Below, piece after piece: positions 40,661-52,130 of a stretch of 64,000 bases of DNA. The notes under the pieces were generated by a model. The model made no database searches and was not told where the DNA came from. It saw only the letters and a program-made list of their open reading frames with translations. The stretch comes from Meconema thalassinum (lineage: Eukaryota; Arthropoda; Insecta; Orthoptera; Tettigoniidae). The DNA lies in the NCBI GenBank assembly GCA_946902985.2, contig OX336388.2, forward strand, positions 1,218,524,609 through 1,218,588,608, written 5' to 3'. A program made the translations under genes and the position numbers. Positions within the stretch are counted from its first letter, which is position 1. Each line of letters starts with the position of its first letter.

Positions 40661-43600
40661 GAACTTGTAAATACATTGCCACACCACACCTGATTACAAT
40701 TAATGAGATATATGAAGTTACTGATGAAGATTTGCTAGAAGAGAGGGGTATCGTTAAAGAGGAAAGACCATGTGCCTTACCTATTATTTCTGTACTGATA
40801 GATGGCCAACAGTACAAAGCCCTGATGGATACTGGTGCAATTATCTCCATCATTTCAGAGGAATGTTATCAAAGTCTGCTAAGAGGAGAGAACATGACAG
40901 TTCTACCTGTTTCTACCGTCAAAGTGAGAGGGATATTCCAAGATAAGGCAGTGAAGTGCAAGATTCAAGTGTTATTGAACTTTGAGATCAATGGAAGGAA
41001 TTATGAACAGATCTTTATTGTGGTGAGCAAGATCAATTTTGATATGGTGCTTGGAATCGATTTTATATCGAAGGTTGGAGCTATTATTGACATGAAGAAC
41101 AGAAGTATTAGCTTTAATGATGGGTACATGATCACAGAAGAGATCGAAAAACAGGACGTGAAAAACAGTCTGGAAATAGACCTTAGGGAAGAAATTTTGA
41201 ATACCATAATTAATGAAGTAGAAAATTCAGCAGAAATACCCAGTAGAAAAACTGAAGGATTTGAAGAAATTCAGGGGGAATTTGAGGATCTGATAAAGGA
41301 ATTCCAAGATATTTTTGATGAAAAGCCTGGATTGATTAAGGATTATAAATACAAGATAAGGCTGACAGATGAAACCCCTTACCAGAAGAGAATATACCCC
41401 ATACCTGAGAAATACTATCAAGAAGTACGAGGGTTAATCAGAAAAATGGAGGTAGACGGGATTATTAAAAAACAGGCGTCGTCTTATATAAACCCCATCA
41501 CAGTAGTGAAGAAAAGTAATGGTCAGATACGTCTTTGTCTCGATGCCAGGACCATCAACTTGAAGATTCTTCCAGAAAATGACCGACCACCCAAGATTAG
41601 AGATCTGCTTCGAAAATTCAAAGGGAGAGCATGTTTCAGCGTTCTTGACTTGACGTCTTCATTTTATCAAGTTCAACTAGAAGAAGATAGTATGCAGTAC
41701 ACTGGATTCTTATTTGACCAGACGTCATGGGTCTTTGTCAGAATGCCTTTTGGAATGGTTAACAGTGGACCAGCACTTATTCGAGCACTTGATAGTAAGC
41801 TCACTGACGAAGTGAAAGAAAATGTAATCTGCTTCATTGACGATTTAATCGTATCTTCACCCAGCGCCGCAGAACACTTAGTGCACTTGAGAAAGTTGTT
41901 CGAGAATTTAAGGGAGGCCAATATCAAGGTCAATTTTGGAAAATGTCAATTCTTGAAGAAGGAGATAAATTACTTGGGGCATACTATTGATAAAGATGGA
42001 TATCATCCAAACATGCAAAAAGTAGAGGCGATCACGAGATTTCCAAAGCCAACTAAGGTGAAACAAGTCAGAGAATTTGTAGGCGCATGCCAATTTATTA
42101 GCAGCCACTGTCCAAGATACTCTGAAATTATGGCTCCTCTGTATGACTTACTCAAGAAGAATAACAGATGGAAATGGAGTACCGCTGCAGACGAGGCTTT
42201 TGAGAAAGCAAAAGAGATGCTCAGAAATAACGTGAAACTGGAGTACCCAGACTTTGAGAAGGTGTTCTATATTGAGTCTGATGCATCAAGAATAGGCATT
42301 AGTGCAGTCTTATACCAGAAAGACGAGGCAGGCAACAAGCACTACATTGCATTTACTAGTCGGAAGTTGAAGAAACACGAGGAAAACTACTTCACGACAG
42401 AACTTGAAGCGTTAGCTTTTGTGACAGCTTTGCAAGCGTGGAAGAAAATCCTGCTGGGACATAAGGTCATCATTATTACTGACCATAAAGCACTACAGTT
42501 TATGCTGCAAACTGACATGTCGAGTGATAGACTGACACGTTGGGCTTTGTTCACCCAACAGTTTAACGCCACTATCGTCCACCAGCCTGGGAAAGATAAC
42601 TTACTGGCTGATGCTTTATCACGTAACCCTATTAAAAATGTGCAGATACACCATGTACAATTGGAGCAAGAAGATCAAGAAACCGTTAGGAGATTAGCCC
42701 GAATCGGTGTGTCACAGAAGAGACACGCTCCAATAAGGAAAATGTACAGGTTCCTCAAGGGTTACATGGACAATACAGATGTTGACTATGCAGCTACACG
42801 GAGAAATTCACGACACTTTGTCTTGAGTGGAGACATCGTATGCAAGTATGCTGACTCTGCGCATACAAAACTCCGAATAGTCGTGCCACCTAAACTTGTT
42901 GTCAATTTAGTGTGGGTAGCTCATCACGCAACTGGACATGCCGGTTTAGATAAAACTCTTAATACTCTTAAAGAGAGATTTATTTGGACTAACATGCGTT
43001 CCAGCATTGCCAAGGTCATTCGATCATGTGACAAATGTCAAAGAGCAAAGTATGCTTCTGCTTTATTAAAAGGAAAACCGAAGGCTATGATTACTTCTAA
43101 ACCAAACGAACTCATGGCGACGGATATATTTGGCCCCTGTCCGAAGGGATATCAGGGTAACCAGTACCTGTTGGTTACCGTGGATGTTTTCTCAAAATTT
43201 GTTACAATGAGTCCCATGCAGAAAGCTAACACGAGGAACGTTGTAAGCAGACTGGAAAATGCTGTATTTCCTAAAGCTGGTAAACCAGAATATCTACTGT
43301 CAGATCATGGAACGCAGTTTACATCCCTGGAATTTGCAGCGGATATGGAAAGGCTTGGCATTAAGCACTTATTTTCAAGCGTGCGTTACCCAGAATCGAA
43401 TTCCTCAGAAAGATATATGGCTGAATTTTCGAAATTCTGTCGAATTTTCTGTCCAAATGATCATTCTGGTTGGGTGAGATTTGTGCCCCTTATTGAGGAA
43501 TGTCTGAACTCTACAGTGCAGGAGAGCACAGGAGAAGTGCCAATGCGACTTCATCTAGGAAGAAACCCAGAAAGGCCGTGGGATAATCTTTTCAACCACG

Positions 43601-43935
43601 TTCCTAGAGATCCCGACCTAGGAAGGCAGCAGAGGATTGACAAGGCGAAGGAACAACTCCAGAAAGCAGCAGAGAAACGATTGAAAAGAGTAGCTGGAAA
43701 ACGTTTTGGTGCACCCTTACAAGTTGGAAATCTTGTATTACTACGCAGACCTGTCAAGGCTGATATGAGCAAGAAAATCTATCCCAAGTTTGGAATTGTG
43801 TTTATGGGTCCGTTTAGAATTACGAACGCTTATGGAAACAACTGTTATGAACTCTACGATGATGAGAATAATGTCGTTTACGGCAAGTTCAATGCTGGAA
43901 ATTTGAAAAGATACTATCCTAGAGTAAGCCAGTAA
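40657..43935 (+). CDS. pol: gypsy-1 pol: protease-RT-RNase H-integrase, intact
   Basis: 1092 codons, no stops. Protease: ALMDTGAIIS near residue 58. Reverse transcriptase, about 225-430: LCLDARTINLKI, FSVLDLTSSFYQ, MPFGMVNSGPA and catalytic CFIDDLIV near 392 (F-I-D-D instead of the common Y-x-D-D). RNase H, about 535-660: YIESDASRIGIS, TELEALAFVTAL, TDHKALQF, LADALSRNP. Integrase: HHCC finger (GHAGLDKTL... CDKCQ), then acids in ATDIFG, LSDHG and NSSERYMAE; I count 34 residues between the last two acids, one fewer than usual. The end resembles the usual post-integrase 'GPF' fold (FMGPFRITNAYGNNCYEL). The true N-terminus probably comes from frameshifting at 40631. Confidence 0.95.
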   Translation: MRTCKYIATPHLITINEIYEVTDEDLLEERGIVKEERPCALPIISVLIDGQQYKALMDTGAIISIISEECYQSLLRGENMTVLPVSTVKVRGIFQDKAVKCKIQVLLNFEINGRNYEQIFIVVSKINFDMVLGIDFISKVGAIIDMKNRSISFNDGYMITEEIEKQDVKNSLEIDLREEILNTIINEVENSAEIPSRKTEGFEEIQGEFEDLIKEFQDIFDEKPGLIKDYKYKIRLTDETPYQKRIYPIPEKYYQEVRGLIRKMEVDGIIKKQASSYINPITVVKKSNGQIRLCLDARTINLKILPENDRPPKIRDLLRKFKGRACFSVLDLTSSFYQVQLEEDSMQYTGFLFDQTSWVFVRMPFGMVNSGPALIRALDSKLTDEVKENVICFIDDLIVSSPSAAEHLVHLRKLFENLREANIKVNFGKCQFLKKEINYLGHTIDKDGYHPNMQKVEAITRFPKPTKVKQVREFVGACQFISSHCPRYSEIMAPLYDLLKKNNRWKWSTAADEAFEKAKEMLRNNVKLEYPDFEKVFYIESDASRIGISAVLYQKDEAGNKHYIAFTSRKLKKHEENYFTTELEALAFVTALQAWKKILLGHKVIIITDHKALQFMLQTDMSSDRLTRWALFTQQFNATIVHQPGKDNLLADALSRNPIKNVQIHHVQLEQEDQETVRRLARIGVSQKRHAPIRKMYRFLKGYMDNTDVDYAATRRNSRHFVLSGDIVCKYADSAHTKLRIVVPPKLVVNLVWVAHHATGHAGLDKTLNTLKERFIWTNMRSSIAKVIRSCDKCQRAKYASALLKGKPKAMITSKPNELMATDIFGPCPKGYQGNQYLLVTVDVFSKFVTMSPMQKANTRNVVSRLENAVFPKAGKPEYLLSDHGTQFTSLEFAADMERLGIKHLFSSVRYPESNSSERYMAEFSKFCRIFCPNDHSGWVRFVPLIEECLNSTVQESTGEVPMRLHLGRNPERPWDNLFNHVPRDPDLGRQQRIDKAKEQLQKAAEKRLKRVAGKRFGAPLQVGNLVLLRRPVKADMSKKIYPKFGIVFMGPFRITNAYGNNCYELYDDENNVVYGKFNAGNLKRYYPRVSQ

Positions 43936-44013
43936 TAATTCAATTTCGTGTTCAAGAGAGTTGAGGTACTTGTAACACTGAGTTTAAAAACAATTTGCAA
44001 CTGTTTTTAAAAC

Positions 44014-44028
44014 GTGGTGAGGGGAGAA
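44014..44028 (+). promoter_or_regulatory. gypsy-1 polypurine tract
   Basis: GTGGTGAGGGGAGAA immediately before the 3' LTR. It would prime plus-strand DNA synthesis. Confidence 0.75.
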
Positions 44029-47000
44029 TGCCCCCGTAAATTGAATTATATAGAGACCACGGTGGCTATTTTGGAAATTATGAAGAAAGTTATGGCTGTC
44101 ATAGTTATGACATGGGTAGTCATGACGTAAGCACGGATGACGCAGACGTTATACCAGCAGGCTGCTTGAGCTGAGATTCTCAATGACGTCAGCATTTGTT
44201 CGAGAAAGATTCGAGATTTACGACGCAGTCGCAGGAAATGTGGAATTATGCTGAGGAAGAAATTATGCTATTGGAGGGGAGGCTCGAACCAATGAACGAT
44301 AGTCTGAAGGAAGACGGAGATTGCTGAAACTATGGTATTTTTAATACTTATTGGAATGCAGAATTGGGGAAATCCATTTGCAGTAGAGGCATTGATCTGG
44401 AATTTTGGTGAAATTTATTTTCAGTTTTTGAATTTTGAAAATCCGTCATGTATTGACGAAGTTGGAACTTCTAGCGATGACGCAGTAACACGCTATGGAA
44501 GGGATGGATACGCCCCTTATGAAGTTTATAAAAGGCCTTGCGCAGAAGAGAGCAGTCTCATATCTCAACTCAGATCTCAAATCGTCAGATCTCAAATCGT
44601 CAGAACCTAAGCTCAGATCTTCAGTATCAGTTCTTATATAGTCATTTCGGTGAGACGTCGAGTGAAATTAGTAGAAAGAGTCGTCATTATAACGCGTGGT
44701 GAAGCCACCGCAGTGAACTATCGAGCAGACAAGCAGTGCAAGCTTACAGTGAGTAAAACTAGGTGAAGTTAAAACGCACATTATAACGCGTCTACAAGAT
44801 TAGCTATGAACAGTTAGCGGTCGCCTATAAGCTAATTCTATTGTGCAGTGCTACATTAAGGAGTGTAGAAAAGTTGAACAATTTCGCGGAGTTATTTTGG
44901 AAGATATTGGCAATTTTAGACGACTGACAAAAGTGATTTTCTCGCCACCTGAGAAGCACTTTATATCGTCAGATTCTACGCCACGGCTGACACTGCTAGT
45001 GCAATAGGGAGACTTCAGATTGCTTTTGTGACACAACGCTACAGTATTATGGAGCAGTTTAATATGGCAGTTTGTTCTACTATTACCATAACCGAAGAGA
45101 AGATGGAAGGCTAAAGGACTTTAATGCGATTGGGACATATATTAACGGAGTAAGATAGCAGCATGGAACTTCGCTAATCGCCATTCCACACAAGCGAACA
45201 TGTGGTGAATAACCATCTACACCCATGTTTCGTGGTTCAACGCTGAATACTATCAAACAGCAATGGAAACGATTTCATACTCCTTGAATATGAATATTTC
45301 TTCGGAAATTACTACAAAAACTTCATGGCGATTTTCTACTGGAACTTCAGGGATTTTTCAAGAGAGGTCAGGGTAGTCCCGACTCACAAAGAAGAATTTT
45401 GCCGGAAGGATGTCTTTCGTCTACACGGAGCAGTGCAATTTCCGGAGAAGGAAGCAGTTCGATTCTCCGAGGGTGCTGTTTCCTGTTTGGAGGATGGAGC
45501 TCATCTTCAAGTTGGTGAAAAGGATCCATCAGCAGTCTTCTTTGGCGAATTTTCCTCTGGAACGTCAATCGGCAGATAAGGTAGTCGTGAACGTTTATTG
45601 TTTTATTTGAGTTTTTTAGCGATATCTGAGCAACCATTTTCCCATATTTTCTGTCCTCATGTATTTTGCCCTATATTCTTGTTTGAGATTCCTATTCTCA
45701 GTACAGCTTGATGTGTTATGCCTTTTTCGACGATTTATTAAGACATTGTTATGTCATGGGCATAGTTAAATGATTTTGGATCAGTTGAGACTGATATTTA
45801 GATTTTTCAGTAATTTGCTTATTTTTGTAGTCACGATTTGACTGTAAGTTAATGATTTTTATGGCAGATTTAAATTCAGACAGCGTGTCACTTTATTAAA
45901 GTAATTCTACCCCAGTTTAATTACTTTGACCAATTTTCTGTCATCATCAAGAAGGAAGAACATTTAAATGATTTTAGAGCGTTAAAATCCATTACGTTGT
46001 CGACGATCTTGGAAATACTAGTCGTTATTTGAATTGATTGCAACACAGACATTTATCGTCAGTTATGAACGACCATTGCATCATAGACAATTTTTTGAAA
46101 GATGAACTTTAATTATGAATTATTGAATGCATTAAAGTCATGAACTTTTGTTAGGAGTTTTTTCTCAATTAGAGATTTATATAATAGTGTTTGCATTCCC
46201 CAGTCTAATTGGATTCTATTCAACTATTTTGCAGTTTAGTCGCACTTTGTTTGATGATAGTATTTTTATACTACAATTCTTTGAAGATGATAATCTTAAA
46301 TTTTGATAGACCAGACAGGCGTATATAAGCGTATTCACTATTAAATTTATTTGTGATTGGCAAATTTTTACTTCATTTCGATTCATGAATGAAATCCACG
46401 AAGGTTTAAGATAACAGTTTTGAAACAATTAATGATTATAAGAATTTTTGAAGTGGAACTATGAATGTATAATCGCTAGTGCAGCGGACGTGTTGAAAGT
46501 CGCTGATGTATAATGCCCTTGAATTAATGAAGGAGGTTCCCACAGTAATTAATGATGTTGAAGAATTTGTTAGTGGAGGTTTTTGTAAGTTCTGTGGAAG
46601 ATTTTGATGCCATATATATTAATATATGATGAATTTTGGGCCTATTTTTAATGCAGTTTTGTGCATTATTTTGTAAGCGAAGTATTTTCCGATGGAGTGT
46701 ATTGTCTTAGTCCTTTGAAAATTAATCAAGTGAATTTACTGTTATAATTAACAAGAGTATTGAAAGAATTTGAGATAAGATTTTGAATGAAGATTACCGT
46801 CACAAATAATTATAATAATTATTAAACCTTTATTAAACCAGATTGTGACTTTAAAGATGTATAACTAACCTTCATTGGTCGATTATATTGACACGATTAT
46901 GAAATTACCAACCGGATGAATATGTGGTTAAATGTATTTCTTAAATTAATAATTTGAATAATTTAAATGTTAATATTGTAAATAATAATGTAAATATCTT

Positions 47001-47992
47001 TGACAATAATGTGGAACGAAAGTAATGTTAGAGGCGTGTTAAAATTTTTTCCTAATTGTCTTTGACAAATATTATAAACAATTTCTAATTGTTATAAATT
47101 ATTTTCGAGCTTTTGTTATAAACATTTAGAGTTTGTCTTCTACTCTAAACAACGATAATTAAACATTTGGATGATAATTTAACAAGTTTAGGGATTGTCA
47201 GAATAATCCAGTGGTGTGTGAGTAAAGCATTTGAAAGATTTGCGTAACTATATTTGTGTTGTCTTGCAAACATTTAAAGCTTTTGAGAGGGAGCTGGATT
47301 CTTACGCAACATAGCAGGACAAGTGAGCCCATTTGACAGGTGTGCGACATGTTGAGGGTAGACCGCAGCTGGCCAGACAACTGGTTATCAGCGGGCAAGG
47401 TCGTCTACATTGTGGCCTTGTGCCTATATATATAAGTGTGATGTTTATTAAAAGAAAACAAATGCTCTGTATATGTGTCTCGTCCTGACTTCCTTTTCCA
47501 GTCCAAGTGTGCTATGAATGTTACGTTATTTTGAGCTCGTGGGAGCTAACATGTTGTATGATAACTTTGCAAGTCCTTCAGGAGGACATAGTCAGATTGA
47601 CATGGGCTACTGATAGCCACATTTATTGTGTTGAGTTGTTAAAATCATACCCTTTATTTGAAATAAAAGCTTTTGTACAGTTCAAAGTTCTTGTCTTCGT
47701 TCTGGTTCATTTTTAAATGTCATGGTGGAGGTTATTGTGGGAGCATACTTTAGAGATCCTGTTGTCAACCCAATCCCCGAGATAATTTTTAAGAGGTAAG
47801 TAGAGGTAAGTATGAACCCCCGTCTATTTTGGTGTGTTCCACAATAATTTCTTGTTAACTTCTGTGCTCAAACCTCGGTAGTATCTGTCAGTGCCATTTT
47901 CATTGGTGTAGCTGAGCCGGTGCGGTTGATTATTGGCAATCCGATTGAGGGGGCGGATATCTGACAGCCTACTATCCGGGTAAACGGGGACA
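44029..47992 (+). repeat. gypsy-1 3' LTR (3964 bp)
   Basis: Near-identical partner of the 5' LTR, 4 bp shorter at the (TA)n run near 47430. Followed by the GTAC duplication. Confidence 0.95.
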
Positions 47993-47996
47993 GTAC

Positions 47997-48520
47997 TGTC
48001 TGGTAGAAAATGAATAATTTTATAAGAAGAGTAGGCCTAAATAACAATAATGAAATTAATTTTCATTGAATATGATGTTAAGTGGAAAAGCTACAGTATC
48101 ATATTCTGAGAAAAATGGAACTAAATATAACAAATTGTTCCTAACTCCGTTATTACGTTGAAAATGTAGTCTTACGTGGTATAGAAGGTGAAATATTACT
48201 TTTCCTATAATATTTGCTAGAGATGTTTTCTGGGCTGTAGTTATTTTCAGAATTTAAGGTTATCCATAAATGAGTGAAATGACATAATAAATATTAGTAT
48301 TGACAAGGTGGAACCATTTATTAAGAACCAGTTTATTTTTATTTTTTTAATAAGAACAAGTAAAATATTGTAAGTCAAAATAAACATGGAACTAATTATA
48401 AAAATTGTTTGAAACTCCGTTATTACATGAAAAATGTAGTCCTACATGGTATAGAAGGTGATATATAACGTTGCTAGTTGTAGGTCTTCTTAACAGTGAT
48501 ACCTTATCATCAGTGATACA
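47997..48520. repeat. Diverged direct repeat and Penelope-like scrap
   Basis: About 48115-48200 and 48385-48475 are diverged copies of one unit (AACTCCGTTATTAC...AAAATGTAGTC.TAC.TGGTATAGAAGGTGA). Between them 48288-48320 (AATATTAGTATTGACAA-GGTGGAACCATTT) matches 32965-33005. No coding sequence is seen. Confidence 0.65.
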
Positions 48521-48967
48521 TCATCATCATCATCATCATCTTCCTAACATTAATCCCGCTTTATTGCAGGGTCTGCTTTTCTGCACGTTTTCTTCCATAC
48601 TGATCGATCTTGAGTGTCTCTAGTTGTGGCATTCACTAGTTGCATGTACTCCCGCATAGTATCCAGCCAGCGATTTCTCGGTCGCTCTCGTGGTCGTCGG
48701 CCTTCTGGACTGATGTCAAGTGCAGTTCTCGCAACTGAAGAGTGATTGCTACGCAGGACATGGCCATACCAAAGTAGACGGCTCTCCCGCATTTTTTTTC
48801 AGGGATTGGAGCCACACCAAATGTAGCTCAAACATTGTCATCCCTGATGCGATCCAGTCTAGTAAGTCCTTGTGTCCAGCGAATCATCTTCATCTCCATG
48901 ACATGTAGTTGTTGTTCATGTCTCTTCGTTACTGGCCAGCAATCAGTACCATACAGTGCTACTAGTC

Positions 48968-49212
48968 CAGTGGTTCCGAACCCATAGAAGTCTGCGGACC
49001 ACTCAGCCTGAAAATGAATCATGTACGGACCACCCATGCCCCCTCCCCCCAATACACCTTATCAGTTGTAACTCTTCCTCACTAACTCTTATTTTAAAGA
49101 TATTTCAATTCAAAACCTGATAGTCATCGCCGCTAATACATTCGGATGATTCTCGTTCAACGCACATCGTTTTCGAAATCGTGGTCCACGGACCACCTGT
49201 TAAGAACCACTG
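48968..49212. mobile_element. hAT MITE, 245 bp
   Basis: Ends CAGTGGTTCCGAACC / GGTTAAGAACCACTG, the classical hAT terminal inverted repeat. Flanked by an 8-bp duplication TACTAGTC / TACTAGTG (one mismatch) at 48960-48967 and 49213-49220. Non-coding. It interrupts the RT C-terminal region of the LINE, so it is younger than the LINE. Confidence 0.9.
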
Positions 49213-49620
49213 TACTAGTGGACGATGGTTCTGTAAATTTTCGACTTCAGATATACCGAAGTGGCACATTCCAGTGACAAAGGACTCCAGAGACTTGGCA
49301 CCATTTCAGCCATGCAGTGTTGACTCTGTTTCAGGCATCGGGGAGTGTTTGACGATCTGAACAGATTAGTGTATCCAAGTATTTGAATACAGATGATTTT
49401 CGGAGTTCAGTGCCATCAATGTGAATAGATCCTTCACTTGGTGCTCCACACTCCATATACTCTGCCTTCCCAATGTTAAGTCATAGGTGTCTAGTGCAGT
49501 TTTCCATCATTGAACATGTTGTTCCAATTCTTGGCGAGACTTGCAGGCTACAATGATATCAGCTTAGGCTTTCACGGCCGGCGTTCTAAATTAAGTACAA
49601 GTTTTTCGGGCTTGTAGGCC

Positions 49621-49680
49621 GTGGTCCAGACAGGATATCTCCCGACGTTTCACTGTAAACTGCGTCCGGCATTATCAAGG
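49621..49680 (-). ncRNA. Degenerate hammerhead-like motif in Penelope end
   Basis: Minus strand shows TTGATAATG (degenerate CTGATGA), a GCCGGACGCAGTTTACAGT stem II region and GAAACGTC. The GAAAC-GTC part is intact, but the first core element has changes and stem II pairs weakly. Probably inactive. Confidence 0.4.
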
Positions 49681-49807
49681 GTTCCGCTCCTTTCCTTGGT
49701 CAGCAGTGGAATGAGGAAGAGGCTTGAAATAATGGGTAACAGTTTGTAGTGGGGTACCGTATTGTTGTTTGAATATGACTGTTGGTTGGGTGGATCATGG
49801 CGATGAA

Positions 49808-50356
49808 CTAACGGCTGGAAGGTAGTTTTGAATCTTCAAATTTGCATGGGGAGCCGAGCGTTCTCTTCGCATTCCGGCTGGATCGTCTGGTCTCGCGTAC
49901 ATGTTGCGGGGTGCGGTGCGTGCTCCGGCTTCGTCGACCGAGCTTATGAGGGTCAGGTGTTCCCTGGGCGACTGCCGGGCTGTAGCGGGAAGGTTCTTCA
50001 GGTTGACGTGTGCGTGATATCTTGGCCTTGGTGTTCCTAAGGGCTGGGATCCATGTATTACGCACACGTTCAATTTCTTCCTTTCGATTGGAATTGTCGG
50101 GGTGTTTGAATATTTCTATGGCTTCCCGTTGCAGCCTGGCGTGGAAGTGTGTGGTCGTGGAGAGTATCTCCGTGTCCCCGTACTGTACATCGCGACCGGG
50201 CAAGAGAGAATGCTCAGCGACTGACGATTTCTCAGTTTGACCCAGGCGGCTGTGTCTGTCATGTTCCTTGAGTCTGGTGGTCACGCTCCTCTTCGTCGTT
50301 CCTATATACACCTGCCCACAAGAACACGGGTTTCTGTAGACACCTGCAGTGGAGTG
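49808..50356 (-). CDS. Penelope GIY-YIG endonuclease domain
   Basis: The open frame on the minus strand (ORF 49808-50404, with its first codons from the LINE) contains GVYRNPCSCGQVYIGTTKRS, the GIY-YIG core with the Cys pair typical of Penelope endonucleases. It continues with TRLKEHDRHSRLG and SSVAEHSL, the Arg, His and Glu positions of the family, and REAIEI. The C-terminal 70 residues are basic and low complexity. It nicks target DNA for retrotransposition. The first about 16 residues (KKMKNGKATGP) belong to the LINE RT, so the ORF is a chance chimera. Confidence 0.85.
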   Translation of the reverse strand, partial: HSTAGVYRNPCSCGQVYIGTTKRSVTTRLKEHDRHSRLGQTEKSSVAEHSLLPGRDVQYGDTEILSTTTHFHARLQREAIEIFKHPDNSNRKEEIERVRNTWIPALRNTKAKISRTRQPEEPSRYSPAVAQGTPDPHKLGRRSRSTHRTPQHVRETRRSSRNAKRTLGSPCKFEDSKLPSSR

Positions 50357-52130
50357 TGGTCCAGTTGCCTTCCCATTTTTCATTTTCTTCATAGCAGTCT
50401 CCACTTCGGCAACCGTGATGGCTGGTACTGGACCAAATACAGGATCAGCAGCTGGTAGTGGGGGATGCGCAAATTCTTCGTTGCTAATATTTTCGAAGTG
50501 CTGTTTCCATCAATTAAGGATCTCATTAGGTTTCCGTAGAGGGTGTTGATTTTCATTCTTAATGATCATAACATGTCCAACATCTTGAGTGTAACGATGG
50601 TGATTCTTCGCTATTCTGTAGATATTATTTGCTCCTCCTGCTGTGTTGAGGTCTTGGTAATGTTCTTGTAATGGCCTGCTTTAGCCTTTGACACTACCTG
50701 TTTTGCCATCGACTTCAATCTTCTATATTGCTGACGATCAAGATCCAGTCCCGATTGGAGCCACGTCTTATACGCTCACTTCTTCATTTTGATGGCATCT
50801 TGGACATGAGAATTCCACCACCATATATCTTTATAATAAAACTGCTTCCAGGTTTTGATGTACTCATAATGTTAGTAGCACAAGTCTTAATATGTGTGGA
50901 GGCCTTTGTCCAGATTTCATCAACTTGTTGACCTTGTTCTGGCGTAGCTAATGAACCTATATATGTTTTCAGCTGGATGTGATGTTGTTTTAATTTCCAC
51001 CATTTAATTCGTTCCGATGTAGATTTAAGACTTTTCTTGCAGAGATCAAGGTGAATCCTAAAATTGAGGAGAAGCAGATGATGTTGGGGTGCAATATTGT
51101 CTGATGGTATGACTTTTACATCAGTGACAAACTTCAGATTACTCCTTCGTACCAACCAATGATCAATCTGCGTATTTCTTCCACTACTACTATAGGTAAT
51201 GAGGTGCGATGGTCGCTTTCTGTAAAAGGTGTTAGTCACACCTAAGTCTAAGGCCTCAGCAAATTCGAGGATTCTGTTTCCATCCTCATTTCGCTATACA
51301 AAGCCTTATCCACCATGTACTCTGTCAAAACCATTTCTATTCCCTCCAATGTAGCCATTTAAGTCACCACCAATGAACAGGAGTTCTTCAACAAACTGTA
51401 GGCAAGTTTCGAGGTTGTTGCAAAACTCATCCTTCTCGTCATCCGTGCACCCAGTTTGTGGAGCCTAGCATGAAACCACATGTAAGGCTTTCGTACCAGT
51501 GTCGATCTTAATAGACATCAATCGGTCAGAAAGACGGTTTACTTCAGTGACATGATCTCTGAACTTTGTACTCACAACTATAGCTACGCCATTCCTGCCT
51601 GATATCTTTCCGTGGTATAAAAACTTGTATCCTTCACCAATATCCTTGGATTTTGAGCCAGACCATTTGGTTTCCTGGATGCAGGCAATATCTACTTGTC
51701 GGTTCTTCAAGGCATCAACAAGTTCTCGCCTTCGACTCGTAAGAGTACCAATGTTAATGGTTGCCATTCCGATTTGTTGGACTCGCTTCTTTAGCCCACC
51801 CCGTCCTTGAGTGGGGAGCCCTTGCACATTTCTCACACCATTCAGGCGATGATGATGCGCATCGCCTACAGCGGGTAATGCCCTGGCAGTTTGATCTATA
51901 ATATTTATTCTGGCCAGCGCATTGAGATACAACAGGAATTGTTACCGACCGGCTTGTTGTTGAGCCTGCCATCCAACCCTCCTCCTTTCTCATCCCGGAC
52001 TTGGGACGATGTCTGAAGTTCCAACACGATTACATATCTAGCAAATCGACAGTTATCTTGATGGAGGCATAGCAGAGACCGTACTCGCTTCCTCCTAATA
52101 CTGGGTGTAACTGTCACATCACTCGAACCT

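Larger units (their letters stand above)
33707..47992 (+). mobile_element. Ty3/gypsy LTR retrotransposon 'gypsy-1', 14.3 kb
   Basis: LTRs 33707-37674 (3968 bp) and 44029-47992 (3964 bp), ends TGCCCCCGT/ACGGGGACA, and a 4-bp duplication GTAC (33703-33706, 47993-47996). It has a primer site, gag, a complete pol and a polypurine tract. Comparing the LTRs by eye gives about ten substitutions and one 4-bp indel, so the insertion is young. The LTRs are over half of the element, exceptionally long for this superfamily. No env ORF lies between pol and the 3' LTR (93 bp). Confidence 0.96.
49562..50358 (-). mobile_element. Penelope-like element fragment (3' part)
   Basis: Lies between the two halves of the LINE RT. 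Encodes a GIY-YIG endonuclease on the minus strand and has a conserved terminal region (CACGGCCTACAAGCCCGAAA, read on the minus strand). The Penelope reverse transcriptase is absent. Because LINE RT sequence is also missing at this point, insertion was accompanied or followed by deletion. Confidence 0.8.
48521..52130 (-). pseudogene. RTE-like LINE, broken and interrupted
   Basis: Read on the minus strand from right to left. An APE-type endonuclease is encoded at 51465-51932 (IACIQETKWSGSKSKDIG) and continues in other frames (GGDLNGYIGGNRNG near 51340-51400). Endonuclease end and linker lie at 50784-51239 (NTQIDHWLVRR). The RT start is near 50360-50410 (KKMKNGKATGP). After a gap, RT resumes near 49220-49560 (IIVACKSRQELEQHV, AEYMECGAPSEG) and the C-terminus is at 48550-49052 (RWTQGLTRLDRIRD, WYGHVL, RPRNRWLD). 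The 3' end is a (GAT)n tail (48521-48541), typical of RTE-clade LINEs. About 500 bp of RT is missing where a Penelope fragment sits. Many stops. Confidence 0.85.
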
